Below are positions 22,427 through 33,090 of a stretch of DNA of 41,051 nt, in pieces. Position 1 is the first letter of the stretch. Each line of letters opens with the position of its first letter. A program made the translations under genes and the position numbers. Source of the stretch: Phallusia fumigata (Eukaryota > Chordata > Ascidiacea > Phlebobranchia > Ascidiidae); contig QXVZ01008007.1 in NCBI GenBank assembly GCA_008931825.1, positions 1-41,051 on the forward strand, in the 5' to 3' direction. Below the pieces are notes generated by a model. That model saw only the letters and a list, made by a program, of their open reading frames with translations. It was not told the DNA's origin and ran no database searches.

Positions 22427-23972
22427 TTTTTTTCCACAGCCAGAACTGCGGACATAATAGTGAACCAACCAACTGAACCAAACTTAAATAATATATAAAC
22501 CTATTTCATGTTAAATTTGATATGGTTGTCAAAACAAAAACAAAATGTGCAAACATATGCATAGCTTTTGAAGTTGTCATTAGTGCAATGCTAAATTTTC
22601 TAAGACCAGTACGATTAAAACCACTCAGAATTTTTGTAATGCATAAATTAAAAACTAACTATTTCTAAAATATCCTACAACTCCATCTACACAGTACACA
22701 TTAATATAACAACCTCCTGTTTTCTGTCTAAGCAGCAGGTTTCTATCATTGAACATTGACATGGTAGGTAAAATCATGTAACAGTGCTTCAATTTTTCAA
22801 GTAGGCTTCAAATTGCCCTTGTGTCTGCAGTTCTGTATGACAGTCCAGGATATTTACATAACAGGCAAAGACCAGCGACAATCACACGTCCCAATAACAC
22901 ACATTAACCTACAAACATCACACATATATGGTTTATTCCCAAAATCATCAAACGAAAATTATGCCGAAACTTGTTGGAAAATATTTTTTTTCTAATTTTA
23001 CAAAGTTTTTTTTACAAATAAAGGTGCGTCAAATTATGCAATAATTAAAAAAGGCTGTTTTGTAAATACGGTGTTGCACTGTTTTTGATAAACTTAGCAC
23101 AGATGGCAGGTCAACTTCTCTGTTGAATATTTGTAAATACCTTTGGGCCACAATTATTCCATTGAATGATATATTTCTGTTTAAAAAGTGTGTGCAAGTG
23201 TTTCTTGTTGTGTGAATAGTTTTTACAATGCATTCTTGCAATTAAACTTTTGAAAGATAGGAACCTAGTATTGAATAGTTTTACTGAGAACTGAATTATT
23301 ATCATAAAAACACAATAGGTATCGTGGTTTTTTGCTCTTTCTTGAAAAGTATCTTTGGATTTTTATGAACTAATAAGTGACATAAAGAAAAAACTTACCC
23401 ATCATGTATTGTCTTTTTTAATTGACGTCTTCGGCAAAAAAACTTTACAAATATCTGCTTCGGGTTTTAATAGCACTGACTATTTTGCTTACCGTTGATC
23501 TGTGAAACAAAAAGCAAGTTAGAAAAGTAACCTTAATAAAAACATCAGAGGGATATGTTTTAACACTGCCTAAATTACCTGAAACAAACAATGGAAAAAT
23601 TGTAACTTTTCAGTAGACCTGCGAACAATAAAGTAAGACCTGTGATAACCAACAGCGTAATCACTAATCAACTGTTACGATTTCCGAGCCTGTTTCCGAA
23701 TCTACTTTCTCTAATCGCTGGCGTCATTCAGCTGAAGATACACAAGAAAATGATCTTAGATACTTAGTTACAAGAAGGCATGTGACAGGCCACAAGACTA
23801 GCGTAAAACTGCATCAACTTTTGATTTTCGCTGATCACTCTTACAACATTTCAATTTCCAACCAACACTCTGCGCCCATGCATGACGTCACTATCACAGA
23901 TTCACTTTACATCATCGTCACGCCCACGTGACAACACGTAATTACAAGTTACCAATAGATCATCTGACTTTT
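22427..23972. other. 5' flank of the TPD52-like gene, no further gene recognised
   Basis: No frame resembles a protein. A minus-strand donor (GTAAGT) at about 23394-23400 could end a 5' UTR exon of the TPD52-like gene. Near 23883-23930 are a palindromic CRE (TGACGTCA, 23883-23890) and an E-box (CACGTG, 23925-23930), the same pair as in front of TDRD12, so the promoter is probably here. Confidence 0.5.
23883..23930. promoter_or_regulatory. CRE plus E-box pair, probable promoter
   Basis: TGACGTCA at 23883-23890 and CACGTG at 23925-23930. If the 2-kb PLPBP block is misplaced, this site would lie between the divergent TPD52-like and NOC4L genes and could serve both. Function is inferred. Confidence 0.35.
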
Positions 23973-24013
23973 GCCCGACCTAAATAACTTCGTCTAAACA
24001 CGCAAACAACAAT
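23973..24013. repeat. Left copy of 41-bp direct repeat bracketing the PLPBP block
   Basis: Matches 25971-26011 at 40 of 41 positions (GCCCG versus GCCCA near the start). The offset is 1998 bp. The right copy begins immediately after the N at 25970. Confidence 0.9.
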
Positions 24014-24041
24014 GGTGGAAATAAACAACTTTCATCGGTGA
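24011..24041. repeat. 31-bp sequence identical to the end of the window
   Basis: Identical to 41021-41051 (offset 17010), the last 31 bases of the window. It marks the left edge of the block that carries the PLPBP internal exons and shows where that block belongs: next to the final PLPBP exon. Confidence 0.92.
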
Positions 24042-24188
24042 TTTTGACAGACTGATTTTATGAGATCATTCACAAATGCAACATACAAACTTTGTCGTAT
24101 TGCACAGACAGGTTCCTACAATCTACACCCACTATAAATTATTTGCCCAGTACTGTATTCAAGAACACATCTGCAAAAATACACTTAC

Positions 24189-25706
24189 TGCCTCTTTGTA
24201 GTCATTTGAAATTCCCATACTCAGACCTAAATCACTTTCGTCAATGTTCAGTTCCTGGCAAACCTCCTTGTGGATTTCCTTCAAGCGAATAAAGTCTGGA
24301 TTCGGCCCCGCACTGTAGTCATGTCCGAATGCTCCAATTGTCATTAGTCCAGACAGTTTTAACCTAGGACACTTGTCTCTGATGTGCCGTACAATGGACA
24401 GACAGTCACTTGGATTCGCACCACTTTTGCCTGTAAGCAAAACACAATTAAGTAAAGCAAGCACTAAACAAGGCTGTATTAAAAGTTAAGCAAAAAATTT
24501 TTACCTGTGCACTGCAGTATCTGGAAATTGCAAACATCACTTGGAAAAAGTTTCTAACTATCCACAAAAGTTACCAATGGTCATGTGAACAATCAAGTCA
24601 CACAATCACTGATTTTTACACTTGTAGTTTAGAACTACTTTTGTCATTTTTCCTTTTGTTGTTACCTAACGCACAGGTCACAAAAAGTTTTTGGCGTGAC
24701 ATACAAAAATGTCACATAAAGTTTTAATGTTGAGGCTACTATAGTGATTGTAGCAATTTTTTTTGAACAGAAGTTTAATGTGATCCAAAGTTAACGGTCT
24801 CACAACCCACATTTTGCAGACCCTGACCTAAGGTGAAAAATATTGCTATGGCACACATATATGTTGTAAGAAAGATTTTTTAATAAACACTTAGGTTCGA
24901 CAAAGATCAAAACTTAACTTTCTGACAAACAAAAATAGAAAAAAAACAGGATAAAAAGATGAAAATATGAGATCAATGTGATATACATAAATCTGCTGGT
25001 AATGCACAAAAATGGTACAACATACTAACTTTCTTCTCCACTTGTATTGATTTGAACCATCACAAGAAGAGGTTCCTTATCCTTTGACCACCTGTTGTTA
25101 ACCGCATCAGCTTCAACTATGTTGTTGAGAGTTTGTAGCATATGTAGATTTTGCACTCGCATCAGTGTCGAGGCCTGTTTCTTTTGAAAACTTCCTATAT
25201 AATGCCACTTGATGTCAGGACAGAGTTGGGCCATCTTCAAAACAACAGCAGTTGCAACACAACATTACATTTTTCTTGATACTAATACTAAAGTATAGTC
25301 TATTAACAACTTCTTGTCAGTCTTCTCAAACCAGTAGTTTCTTTACCTATGGGTAAATATTCACATGTGAGTAATGACAGGTTAGCAGGTGGGTAATTAG
25401 CAGAACCTCTTTGTTGAAAATCAAACTGCTTTATTTCTAGTACAGCGGAACATGATAATTTAGACTTAGGTAAATTTTTGAAAAACAAAAATTAAGAAAA
25501 AATGTATGTGGACACAGGAAACAAAATCATTTTAGGCAATTTACGAACGGCATTTAAAAGCTTACATCGGGGTTACTTGATTTTAACACCAACTCCCTTA
25601 AGTAGTTTTCACCAAAGTGCCTCTGACCGACATCGTAGGCCTTTTTGATTGAAGCAAGTGTCTTTGTTTTGCTTACAGCTACCAACAGTGGTTTCTGAGC
25701 TGAGGC
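24189..25706 (-). CDS. PLPBP: PLPBP (PROSC/YggS family) internal exons, gene split
   Basis: This family binds pyridoxal phosphate and maintains vitamin B6 balance; it has a TIM-barrel fold and no known catalysis. Exons: 25566-25706 (LLVAVSKTK, with the Lys that forms the PLP Schiff base; [11 protein letters not shown]), 25030-25234 ([29 protein letters not shown]), 24189-24430 ([38 protein letters not shown]). Phases agree throughout. The first exon(s) are absent, and the last exon is not downstream: from 24188 down to the TPD52 gene nothing fits. The matching last exon lies at 40929-40988, and the donor after YKEA (phase 0) fits its acceptor. The block is bracketed by repeats and an N, so it is probably misplaced. 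Confidence 0.9.
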
Positions 25707-25802
25707 CTACAGAAAATTGAAAAACAAATTCAGATAACTGCACTTTTGATATTTGACTTCGAATTTTAGGTACACAACTCACAGTTTTAAATATGCACAA
25801 TA

Positions 25803-25925
25803 AGAAGGTACAAGTCAGTACTTGTGTGTGTAAAATTTTCTACGCTTCGACATTCCTGATAATGACAAAAGCATTTATCGAAACATAGAAAATATGTAAT
25901 ACACAAGTACTGGCTTGCATCTTCT
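25803..25925. repeat. Imperfect inverted repeat (foldback) at the edge of the PLPBP block
   Basis: Arm 25803-25832 and the reverse complement of 25896-25925 share about 23 of the first 26 bases, with the core CAGTACTTGTGT. The loop is about 63 bp. It may be a MITE remnant or simply a hairpin. Confidence 0.5.
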
Positions 25926-25970
25926 AATTGAGACATGAGTTTCCTGGCATGTCTCTGGCTAGCATTTTAN

Positions 25971-26011
25971 GCCCAACCTAAATAACTTCGTCTAAACACG
26001 CAAACAACAAT
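25971..26011. repeat. Right copy of 41-bp direct repeat bracketing the PLPBP block
   Basis: See the copy at 23973-24013. It follows directly after the unresolved base 25970. After it the sequence runs on into the NOC4L upstream region. Confidence 0.9.
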
Positions 26012-26615
26012 ATGATAAGTATAAAGAACTCATTACTGACAAATAAACAAATATCAAAACAAATAACACCTGTTTATGCACTCTTTCACTTCAACGCGCT
26101 CTCAAAAATAGACGTTGTTAGGGAAAGAAAACTCGATCTTTAACTACAAAAGTAACTCAAAAAATACTATCAACCTGTTAAACTAATTTTTAACCACATA
26201 GAGTAGAGTGTTTTTAATAGTGTTGCCAACTTACATGAAACTGCAATGGCACGGATTAAAACCCACGTGACAGCAATAAAAATGTTGTTTACAATTTTCG
26301 GTTTTACTTTTAAGGTCCTGCTAAAGCTAAACATTTTGCTGTATTTCTTAATGTCAACGTAAATGGTCTATTAGTGCTTTTATTCTTTGCGTCTTGTTTT
26401 GCTGTCCGTAACTTGGTCTTGCAACTACATTATATTTAAAGTCAGTTAACCGCATGCTAGATACATAGACAGTACGCATTTTAACAGTTTGTCCACCATG
26501 TTCATCAGATGAGTTGTCGGTTGGTTCTTGTGTTTACGAGAATGAAATATAATAGATGTTGTTTATTATCAACAGGTTTTCAATTTTTTAATGATATTGG
26601 ATTATCTTTGCTATA
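26012..26615 (+). promoter_or_regulatory. NOC4L upstream region
   Basis: No gene is seen. It contains an E-box CACGTG at 26264-26269 and a pyrimidine-poor acceptor-like CAACAG ending at 26575, about 40 nt before the NOC4L start, which might be a 5' UTR or spliced-leader acceptor (trans-splicing is known in Ciona). E-boxes are common in ribosome-biogenesis genes; the link here is inference. Confidence 0.35.
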
Positions 26616-28103
26616 ATGACCAAGATCAATGTAAAGCACTTAGTAGTAACTGCTCTTCACAGCAAAGAGCATGCAAATAATCTTGTCGACCTTATTGATT
26701 TAATTGCAACACAAACTAATCGAAAGATTGTCTTGGAATCAGCAGTTGGATGTTTGGAAATTTTTACAAAATATCTCAAAGAGGACAGTTTAACAGCTGA
26801 TACAACATCCAATACCTCAGTGGATGTCTACAAATCATGGATTTGGGAGAGGTTTACTGATTGTTTCAATGCTTGTTTGTGCAAGCTGAAAGAGAATAAT
26901 GATCATGAGAAAATGTTGGAAAACACATTAAAGCTGATACAATTAAAAGCCAGTTGCCAAAACAAAAATTTAGCAGAATTTATATTTCCAGAAGAGGAAC
27001 TTGAAAAACTTATGTTTGTTACGTTGGCATCCAAAAACTCACCTTCACTTCAACAGATTACTGATCTTCTTTCATTTGATGATCTGCGGTATTTTGTACT
27101 AAAATCTTTACCCACTGTTACCAACAAACTCCTAAATGAAGACATCTCAGCATTAGAAACTATTTATGATTTTTTGAAAACAATTGTTACTTTTATGCCT
27201 ACCAATGACAACAAACTTAGATCAAGTTTTGTTTTTGGTCCCGAGAATGAGGCTGTCATAGAAAAGTTTTGCAATTCACGGCCATTTCTGCTGTCACATC
27301 ACAGAAAAAGGTTTTCAAGTGCTTGGCTTGAATTCCTGAAACACCCTCTACCAGGTCACATCCATAAAAATGTGCTGGTTATATTTCATACAAGCTTGGT
27401 GCCAAACTTTGCCAAGCCACGACTCCTGGCAGACTTTCTCATGCGTTCATATGCTAAAGGTGGAGGTCTAGCACTGCTTGGGCTACATGGATTGTTTGTT
27501 CTTATGCACCAGCAAAATCTTGAATACCCAGAGTTTTTTAAAAATGTTTACGCAATGTTGCATCCTCGCATTTTTGATGCGAAATATAAAGCTCGCTTCT
27601 TTCACCTTCTGGACTTGTTTCTCTCTTCCACTCACATTCCCTCATACCTTGTGGCTGCCTTTGTAAAAAAAATGTCCAGATTATGCCTTGTTGCACCACC
27701 AGACGGAATATGCATTATGGTTACACTTATTTTGAACCTACTTCGACGGCATCCAAGTATAAGACCCTTGGTCCACAAAAATGTGGATAAGGTTGAAATT
27801 GTTGTGGATCCTTACAATGAAAGCGAACCAGATCCTGCGAAGTGTGTTGCAATGGAAAGCTCATTGTGGGAACTTCATAGCTTAAAAACTCATTACAGTC
27901 CAGAAGTTGTAAAGTGTGTGTCCTTTAAAAGCATTGGTTCAATGGAAACTGATGTGGGGGAGATACTTGAAAACAGCTATGACGAACTGTTTAATGATGC
28001 TTGTTCCAAGGAATTCAAAACTTTCGCAATGAATCATGTACCACCTGAGCAGTTGTTTGGCGATTTCGAAGATGTAACAAGTGAAATTTGGTGTGTGGAA
28101 TAA
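26616..28103 (+). CDS. NOC4L: Nucleolar complex protein 4 homologue (NOC4L), intronless
   Basis: NOC4L/Noc4 pairs with Nop14 in the small-subunit processome and is needed for 18S rRNA and 40S subunit assembly in the nucleolus. The 495-residue frame compares with 516 in human. The C-terminal CBF/Mak21 (Noc4) domain is clear at about 228-400: HHRKRFSSAWLEFLKHPLP, LLGLHGLFVLMHQQNLEYPEF, KARFFHLLDLFLSSTHIPSY, LVAAFVKKMSRL, LNLLRRHPSIRPLVH; later ESSLWELHSLKTHYSPEV. The N-terminal half is a weaker helical-repeat match. The ATG at 26616 is the first in frame after the upstream region. Unlike every other gene here it has no intron, so it could have arisen by retroposition, but the frame is intact and no poly(A) tract or target duplication is visible. 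Confidence 0.95.
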   Translation: MTKINVKHLVVTALHSKEHANNLVDLIDLIATQTNRKIVLESAVGCLEIFTKYLKEDSLTADTTSNTSVDVYKSWIWERFTDCFNACLCKLKENNDHEKMLENTLKLIQLKASCQNKNLAEFIFPEEELEKLMFVTLASKNSPSLQQITDLLSFDDLRYFVLKSLPTVTNKLLNEDISALETIYDFLKTIVTFMPTNDNKLRSSFVFGPENEAVIEKFCNSRPFLLSHHRKRFSSAWLEFLKHPLPGHIHKNVLVIFHTSLVPNFAKPRLLADFLMRSYAKGGGLALLGLHGLFVLMHQQNLEYPEFFKNVYAMLHPRIFDAKYKARFFHLLDLFLSSTHIPSYLVAAFVKKMSRLCLVAPPDGICIMVTLILNLLRRHPSIRPLVHKNVDKVEIVVDPYNESEPDPAKCVAMESSLWELHSLKTHYSPEVVKCVSFKSIGSMETDVGEILENSYDELFNDACSKEFKTFAMNHVPPEQLFGDFEDVTSEIWCVE

Positions 28104-28875
28104 ATTGGCATTTTTATTTGTGAAAAATAATGATGTTTGAATTTAAACATACAGACCCTAGTTTATTTCACTTGTCGAAAGAAATTATCGCGTTACCATA
28201 GCACTAAAGCAATCACCAAGCCAGAAATAGCTGCGCAACGTAAGGCCGTTACGTGCCGCGAAAATATTGGAGGGCACAAAAATGGTGGATCAGGTAGAAA
28301 GTGATGCAGCTACACCGTAATAATAATTAAAGGCGTTGTGTGGCGGGGGCTAACATCGGAGGGTGAGTTTTGTATTCATTCATTTTATTTACTTCTGTTC
28401 TTGGCAACCAAGATCAGCTAGAATCGCCAATGGTTATGTGAGGGCTGACCTGGGATAAGCTAAAAGGGCGGTCCTATACTGCCACTTGACCTGGAGAAAG
28501 AGAGAACGGTTCGGAAACGTGGCTTGTCGCGTAATCATTGCATACAACCACGTTTCAAGACACGCCACTATCACCGTGCAAACGTTAGCCTTGGGTCCGA
28601 AACATAGACTTCGGTAACGGGACAACACTGAAATCAAACAACAAGCAGGTTTGCTGCCAAATAAATCCACGGGCCACAGCGAGGCTTACACAAACACGTG
28701 CAATAAGTTAATATTTGTTAATATTGAAGTGGTTTGTAGCGTATAATGCGCGAGATGATTTGACGTTTTCTCAAATGACATGCAGGTTAGTAAGAAGTCG
28801 TAGCCTGTATCAGTTGCCGATATCGCAAGCCAAGTTCAACAATTTTTGTTATTTTGAATACCATTCGGGAACAGC
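28104..28875. other. Intergenic region between NOC4L and dipeptidase A
   Basis: It holds the NOC4L 3' flank (no good AATAAA seen close to the stop) and the 5' flank of the first dipeptidase gene, including an E-box CACGTG at 28695-28700. Short open frames on both strands resemble nothing. Confidence 0.5.
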
Positions 28876-31800
28876 ATGGATGGAAAGGTGTTTTTTATGC
28901 TTGGTAAGTCGTCTTGCTTTCAGAGTATTCGGCAAATATCATAGGAAGAGACAATTTGGTAAAAAAAGTAACACTTGGTAGCGTTTTACGTGGTTTAAAA
29001 GTTGTTGGTAAAATGTTATAGATAGTTTTGCCTTCTCACAGTTCCGTTGTATTACTTTTTATGTGTTTTTTCGAATTTGGGTCAACCCATTGGTTTCCAC
29101 TGGCTTGGAGCAGTGCCGGTTTAGTTTTTTTTACTCGGGAAAAACACAAGGGACCGAGACGGGATTTTAACCCACAACCTTGTAAGCACAATGAGGTAGT
29201 CGCGCCAATCACCTATTTATGTAGGCATTGAAAAACAAATTAGTGTACTAAGTAATCTGACGGTAAAAGATGAATAAGCCATAAGTTATATGATTCAATC
29301 AAAACATCTAAATCAATGGTGTAAATATTTATGCTAAACGTTATTTCTTATAGTGGAAGCATTAGCAATCGCTGGGGTGGTCGTGGCTGTTCCTTTGACT
29401 TTGAAGGTCGAGAAGAAAAGCCTGGATGATGAAGTGAAGCTGTTGTTGGAAAGGCATCCATTGATTGACACGTAAGTGCCCATGAATGATATCCAAGTAC
29501 CAGAATTCTATAGTTGGCCGTTTTTTGAAAGCATTTTTCAACTGTTATTTCCTCAGTCTTATGTGATACAGACTAATAAGAAAAGGAAACCATCAAAATG
29601 AAACAGAAAATTAACAAAAACATATTTACAGCGCACGTCTATGTCGCTTAATCTGTTAACGCATTGTGTATCATAGCAATTGCATTTTTATATGTGTACA
29701 CCACTCTCCCCATGTGGTAAAGTAGAATTATCCCTTGGGTAAGCTTGGACGTTCTAGCCAAGCATTTCAATCGCCTACATAGTCACCCTATTTGTTTTTG
29801 AGCTTTTTGACAACTAAGATTTTTTTAGGCACAATGACATGGCCGTGAGTTTTCGCTCTGTTCTACAAAACCGTATATCGACCATTAGTTTGTACGACAA
29901 CATGACAGAGCACTTCGCCATTTCCCACACGGATATACCGAGATTGAGGAAGGGACAAGTCGGGGCTCAGGTGACATATATTTTGAATGATTTGTAAAAA
30001 GAAAAAACACAAAACGTTTTGAAATTTACATACTCGATTACATTTTACGTATTTTCTTGCGTATTCACTGACGGTTGGTGTCATCAGTAACGTCATAACA
30101 GTTGTTGCGCCTTTTTTGTCTGCGATATATTCCGTGTTAACATTGCACATTCCTACCTTAATTAGTATGTTTGCACACAGAAGGTTTGCAAAGGTACATT
30201 GCATTTTTAACTCATTTTAAGTTACGCCTGTGACATGTCATAAAGAGTGCCACGCGTTTTGCGGAATAAGGCCCTTTTGTTGCCCCAGCTTCTACCGAAC
30301 ACATCTGCCCATGACTTTTCCAACAAAAAATGAGGACTTTTTGGTCAATATATTTTTGCGCATAAACTATTTGGTTAAACCTTACAATTTTTCTTGTAGT
30401 TTTGGTCCTGTTACGTCCCGTGCTCCGCCCAGGATGTGGATGCGGTCAGGATTGGTTTAGAACAAATTGACGTGATGAAGCGAATGATCAAAAGTTACCC
30501 GGAAGTTTTTCAGGAAGCCAGAACCGCTGATGGTAAGACGGTGAAGATCTACTACTTTTCAACAAGTAAATATCACCATCGTGTACACAGAAATCGAAGC
30601 CGCGTTTGGCAAGGGAAAAATCGCTTCGCTGATCGGATTAGAAAGCGGACACATAATCGACAGTTCGATGGGAGCTTTAAGGATGATGTATGCCCTTGGA
30701 GTAAGATATATGACCTTGACACACACCTGTAATACGCCATGGTAAGCGTCAAATACTTTTTTGTGAAAATATCACGCCTTGTTTGTCTTTTAAACTATTG
30801 AAACTCTAAGTAAACACGTTCACATTTTTTATCATGTCCATTGCATGGCCTATACTTCAGTATTTAATCACAAATCTATCAGTTTTTTGTTGCGATAAAT
30901 GCGATGATACCTTGTGACAAGCAAAATATTTCGATTTTTTTAAATGAAGGGCGTCAACTAAAATATACTGAGGATTTTTGTTCCACGTTAAGAACAGGCC
31001 AACAAAATCTCTACGAGTCGCTAAGTTGTGTGAATAGGAGATGTATTTTAACGTCAATAAAGCACTTTAAAACAACATAATCTATATCGTTGTTTTGTTA
31101 TTTGCTTTAGGGCTGATGCCATCAACGCAGGTTACCCAAACGGCGGTTTGACCCAGTTTGGAAGGGTAAGACTTCACGTCTGTGCAGCACGCCCACACAG
31201 TCACTTCATATCGGTTAACCCACAATTATAGTAGAGGGACATATTTAATTTTGAGACTGTCTTTTACGAAATTAAAACATTCGCAAGAAGTCTTTCAAAC
31301 AGTGTAGCTGCAGCGCGTTCAGTCGTGATCCACCCACAGGTGCCCTAAACCATTTTGCGCCTCATAGCGTTTTAACGTTGCGCAGCTATTTCCGGCCTGG
31401 TGATTGATTTAGTGCAATTGTTTCGCTATGTTTTCTTTCACCAAGCGAAATAAACTCAACTCAACTCAACTCAAACAGAAAACTTAACTAAATGTGACTA
31501 GGCTTGGCAAGTCCAGAAGTCCAATGCCTTGGTTTACGACAAATTGTTTTCAGAAACTAGTGGTGGAAATGAACAGACTCGGTATGATGGTTGACATCTC
31601 GCACGTTTCCAATGCGACCATGAAACACGTGTTGGAGGAGAGCAGGGCGCCAGTGATTTTTAGCCACAGCTGTCTTCAGGGTCTCTGCAATCGAGAACGC
31701 AACGTACCCGATGACGTATTGAAACTATTGGTGAGTGAATACGATAGAGTTTCGTGCATAGACTGGCATTTTCATGCGCCTATACTTACCCTGTTTACAG

Positions 31801-33090
31801 GCATAATTAATGCACAAAGTTAAAAATTACATGTGAGCTATTGCTGATGGTGTGACAGTTTGTCAAGAATTCAGGTTAAACGAAACGTTTAACCCTTTCA
31901 GAAATAAGTTAGGTTTAAAAGACTTATCTTAGTATTAAATATGCGCAACATTTCATTCACGGGTATAATGTTACAGCCGAGCTGGCCAGTAGCTGACATA
32001 AGCAGCATGCATCAGGCAGCGGTATCTGTGATTCGACTTTCGGCAGATTTACCGCCGTGCCTGCGTAGCTCGGTTGGAATAACACCAGCCCCGGATAGGC
32101 TCCTGTCGTGGGTTCGAATCCCAGCGCAGGCTAGATTTTTCCTCTAGGCCTCGCCTTGCTAAATGGAAGTGCTTGGAAGGCCGACTATGATTCGGTATAA
32201 TGCCTCTTGCGGGGCTCGTGAGTCAAGAAAAAACTTTTTAAAAATCATCAGGGAGCGTTTTCCCATCATTTGTTCTAGATTGAAAAAAACGTAACAGCTA
32301 AATGAACGCAGTCGGCTAAAATGTCTTAATTAAAACAATTTTCTGTCACTGAACAGGCGGAAAACGGTGGAGTGGTGATGATCGACTTTTACAATTTGTA
32401 CCTGACCTGCAATGTAAAGGCCTCAGTAAAAGACGTCGCAGGTACGTTTTCAATAGGACGTCCTTTACCAGTCAACAACTCAAATCAAAATGTCATGTTT
32501 TCCACCAGATCACATAGAATATGTGAGAGATCTCGTCGGTTCACAGTACGTGGGCCTCGGCTCAGATTTCGACGCAGTTCCGCTGTAAGTATTGCTTGGC
32601 AACACATCACGTGACAATCTGCAAAATGTATTGGAGTCTCAAACCAAAATGCCCTTATCAGCTTTCTCCCATAAAAGATTTGACCGCTCTCAACAATTTA
32701 TGAAAGCTACGCCATACTCTTAGTCAGTTAAGGTTTCCAGCACTGAAACCTAACGTTTTTTGTTGGTTATATCCATATTAAAATCATAATTTCACAACAT
32801 TTGTAATGTATTCTGATATTTTGTATGTATGCCACTGAACAATGAAACGACTTTGGTTTGATAGGACACCCCTGAATCTGGAAGACACGTCAAAATATCC
32901 AAACATCTTTGTTGAACTGATGTCACGAGGTTGGAATGAGGACGATCTTGCGAATGTGGCTGGAGGGAACATCCTCCGCGTGATGAGGAGAGTGGAGCAG
33001 GTTGCTGTGGAGATGAAGAATCAACTTCCGCAGGAGGACTGGATCCCGGATCAGGACCTCGGGGACAAAATGTGCAGAAGCGATTTTTGA
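28876..33090 (+). CDS. DPEP1: Membrane dipeptidase A (peptidase family M19), first tandem copy
   Basis: M19 dipeptidases are di-zinc enzymes that cleave dipeptides, leukotriene D4 and cystinyl-bis-glycine at the cell surface. Exons: 28876-28903, 29354-29471, 29829-29970, 30400-30532, 30591-30741, 31111-31165, 31554-31730, 32357-32441, 32509-32584, 32865-33090, all in phase, 396 aa. Metal ligands are present: H50 and D52 (THND), bridging E158 (GLESGH), H226 (DISHVS), H247 (IFSHS); the catalytic-site Asp is D316 (SDFDAVP), and [16 protein letters not shown] and LEDTSKYP are family hallmarks. Residues about 7-27 form a hydrophobic signal anchor; the protein ends KMCRSDF with no GPI signal. Exon sizes from exon 3 on equal those of copy B. 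The symbol is by family only; it is not a proven one-to-one orthologue. Confidence 0.92.
29068..29225 (-). repeat. tRNA-derived SINE copy (minus orientation)
   Basis: Read on the minus strand it has a tRNA-like head with GTTGTGGGTTAAAATCCCGT (B-box like) followed by CTCGGTC and a body with GGCACTGCTCCAAGC and GGGTTGACCCAAATTCG. The same order is seen at 34785 and 6393. It lies in the first intron of dipeptidase A. Confidence 0.65.
31302..31475 (+). repeat. SINE-like repeat with (CTCAA)n tail, copy 2
   Basis: It begins GTGTAGCTGCAGCGCG and has CGTTTTAACGTTGCGCAGCT, GTGATTGATTTAGTGCAATT and TTCACCAAGCGAAATAAACT, then a tail of repeated CTCAA. The best-preserved of three copies in the window. 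It lies in intron 6 of dipeptidase A. Confidence 0.7.
32059..32132 (+). repeat. tRNA-like sequence, head of a SINE or tRNA pseudogene
   Basis: GCCTGCG (32059-32065) pairs perfectly with CGCAGGC (32125-32131) as an acceptor stem. TAGCTCGGTTGG is A-box like and GGTTCGAATCC (32111-32121) is a perfect B box. AGCC/GGCT closes a seven-base loop that would put GGA in the anticodon position, but position 33 is C and the D stem does not pair, so it is not a working tRNA. GC-rich sequence continues beyond it as a body to about 32225. Confidence 0.6.

Noticed and set aside
30436..30732. 98-codon open frame spanning two dipeptidase A exons
   Set aside because: It reads through the short intron 30533-30590 and is out of frame in the second exon; the spliced reading matches M19 peptidases on both sides.
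32059..32132. Functional tRNA gene
   Set aside because: The D stem does not pair, position 33 is C, and a SINE-like body follows; kept only as a tRNA-derived element.
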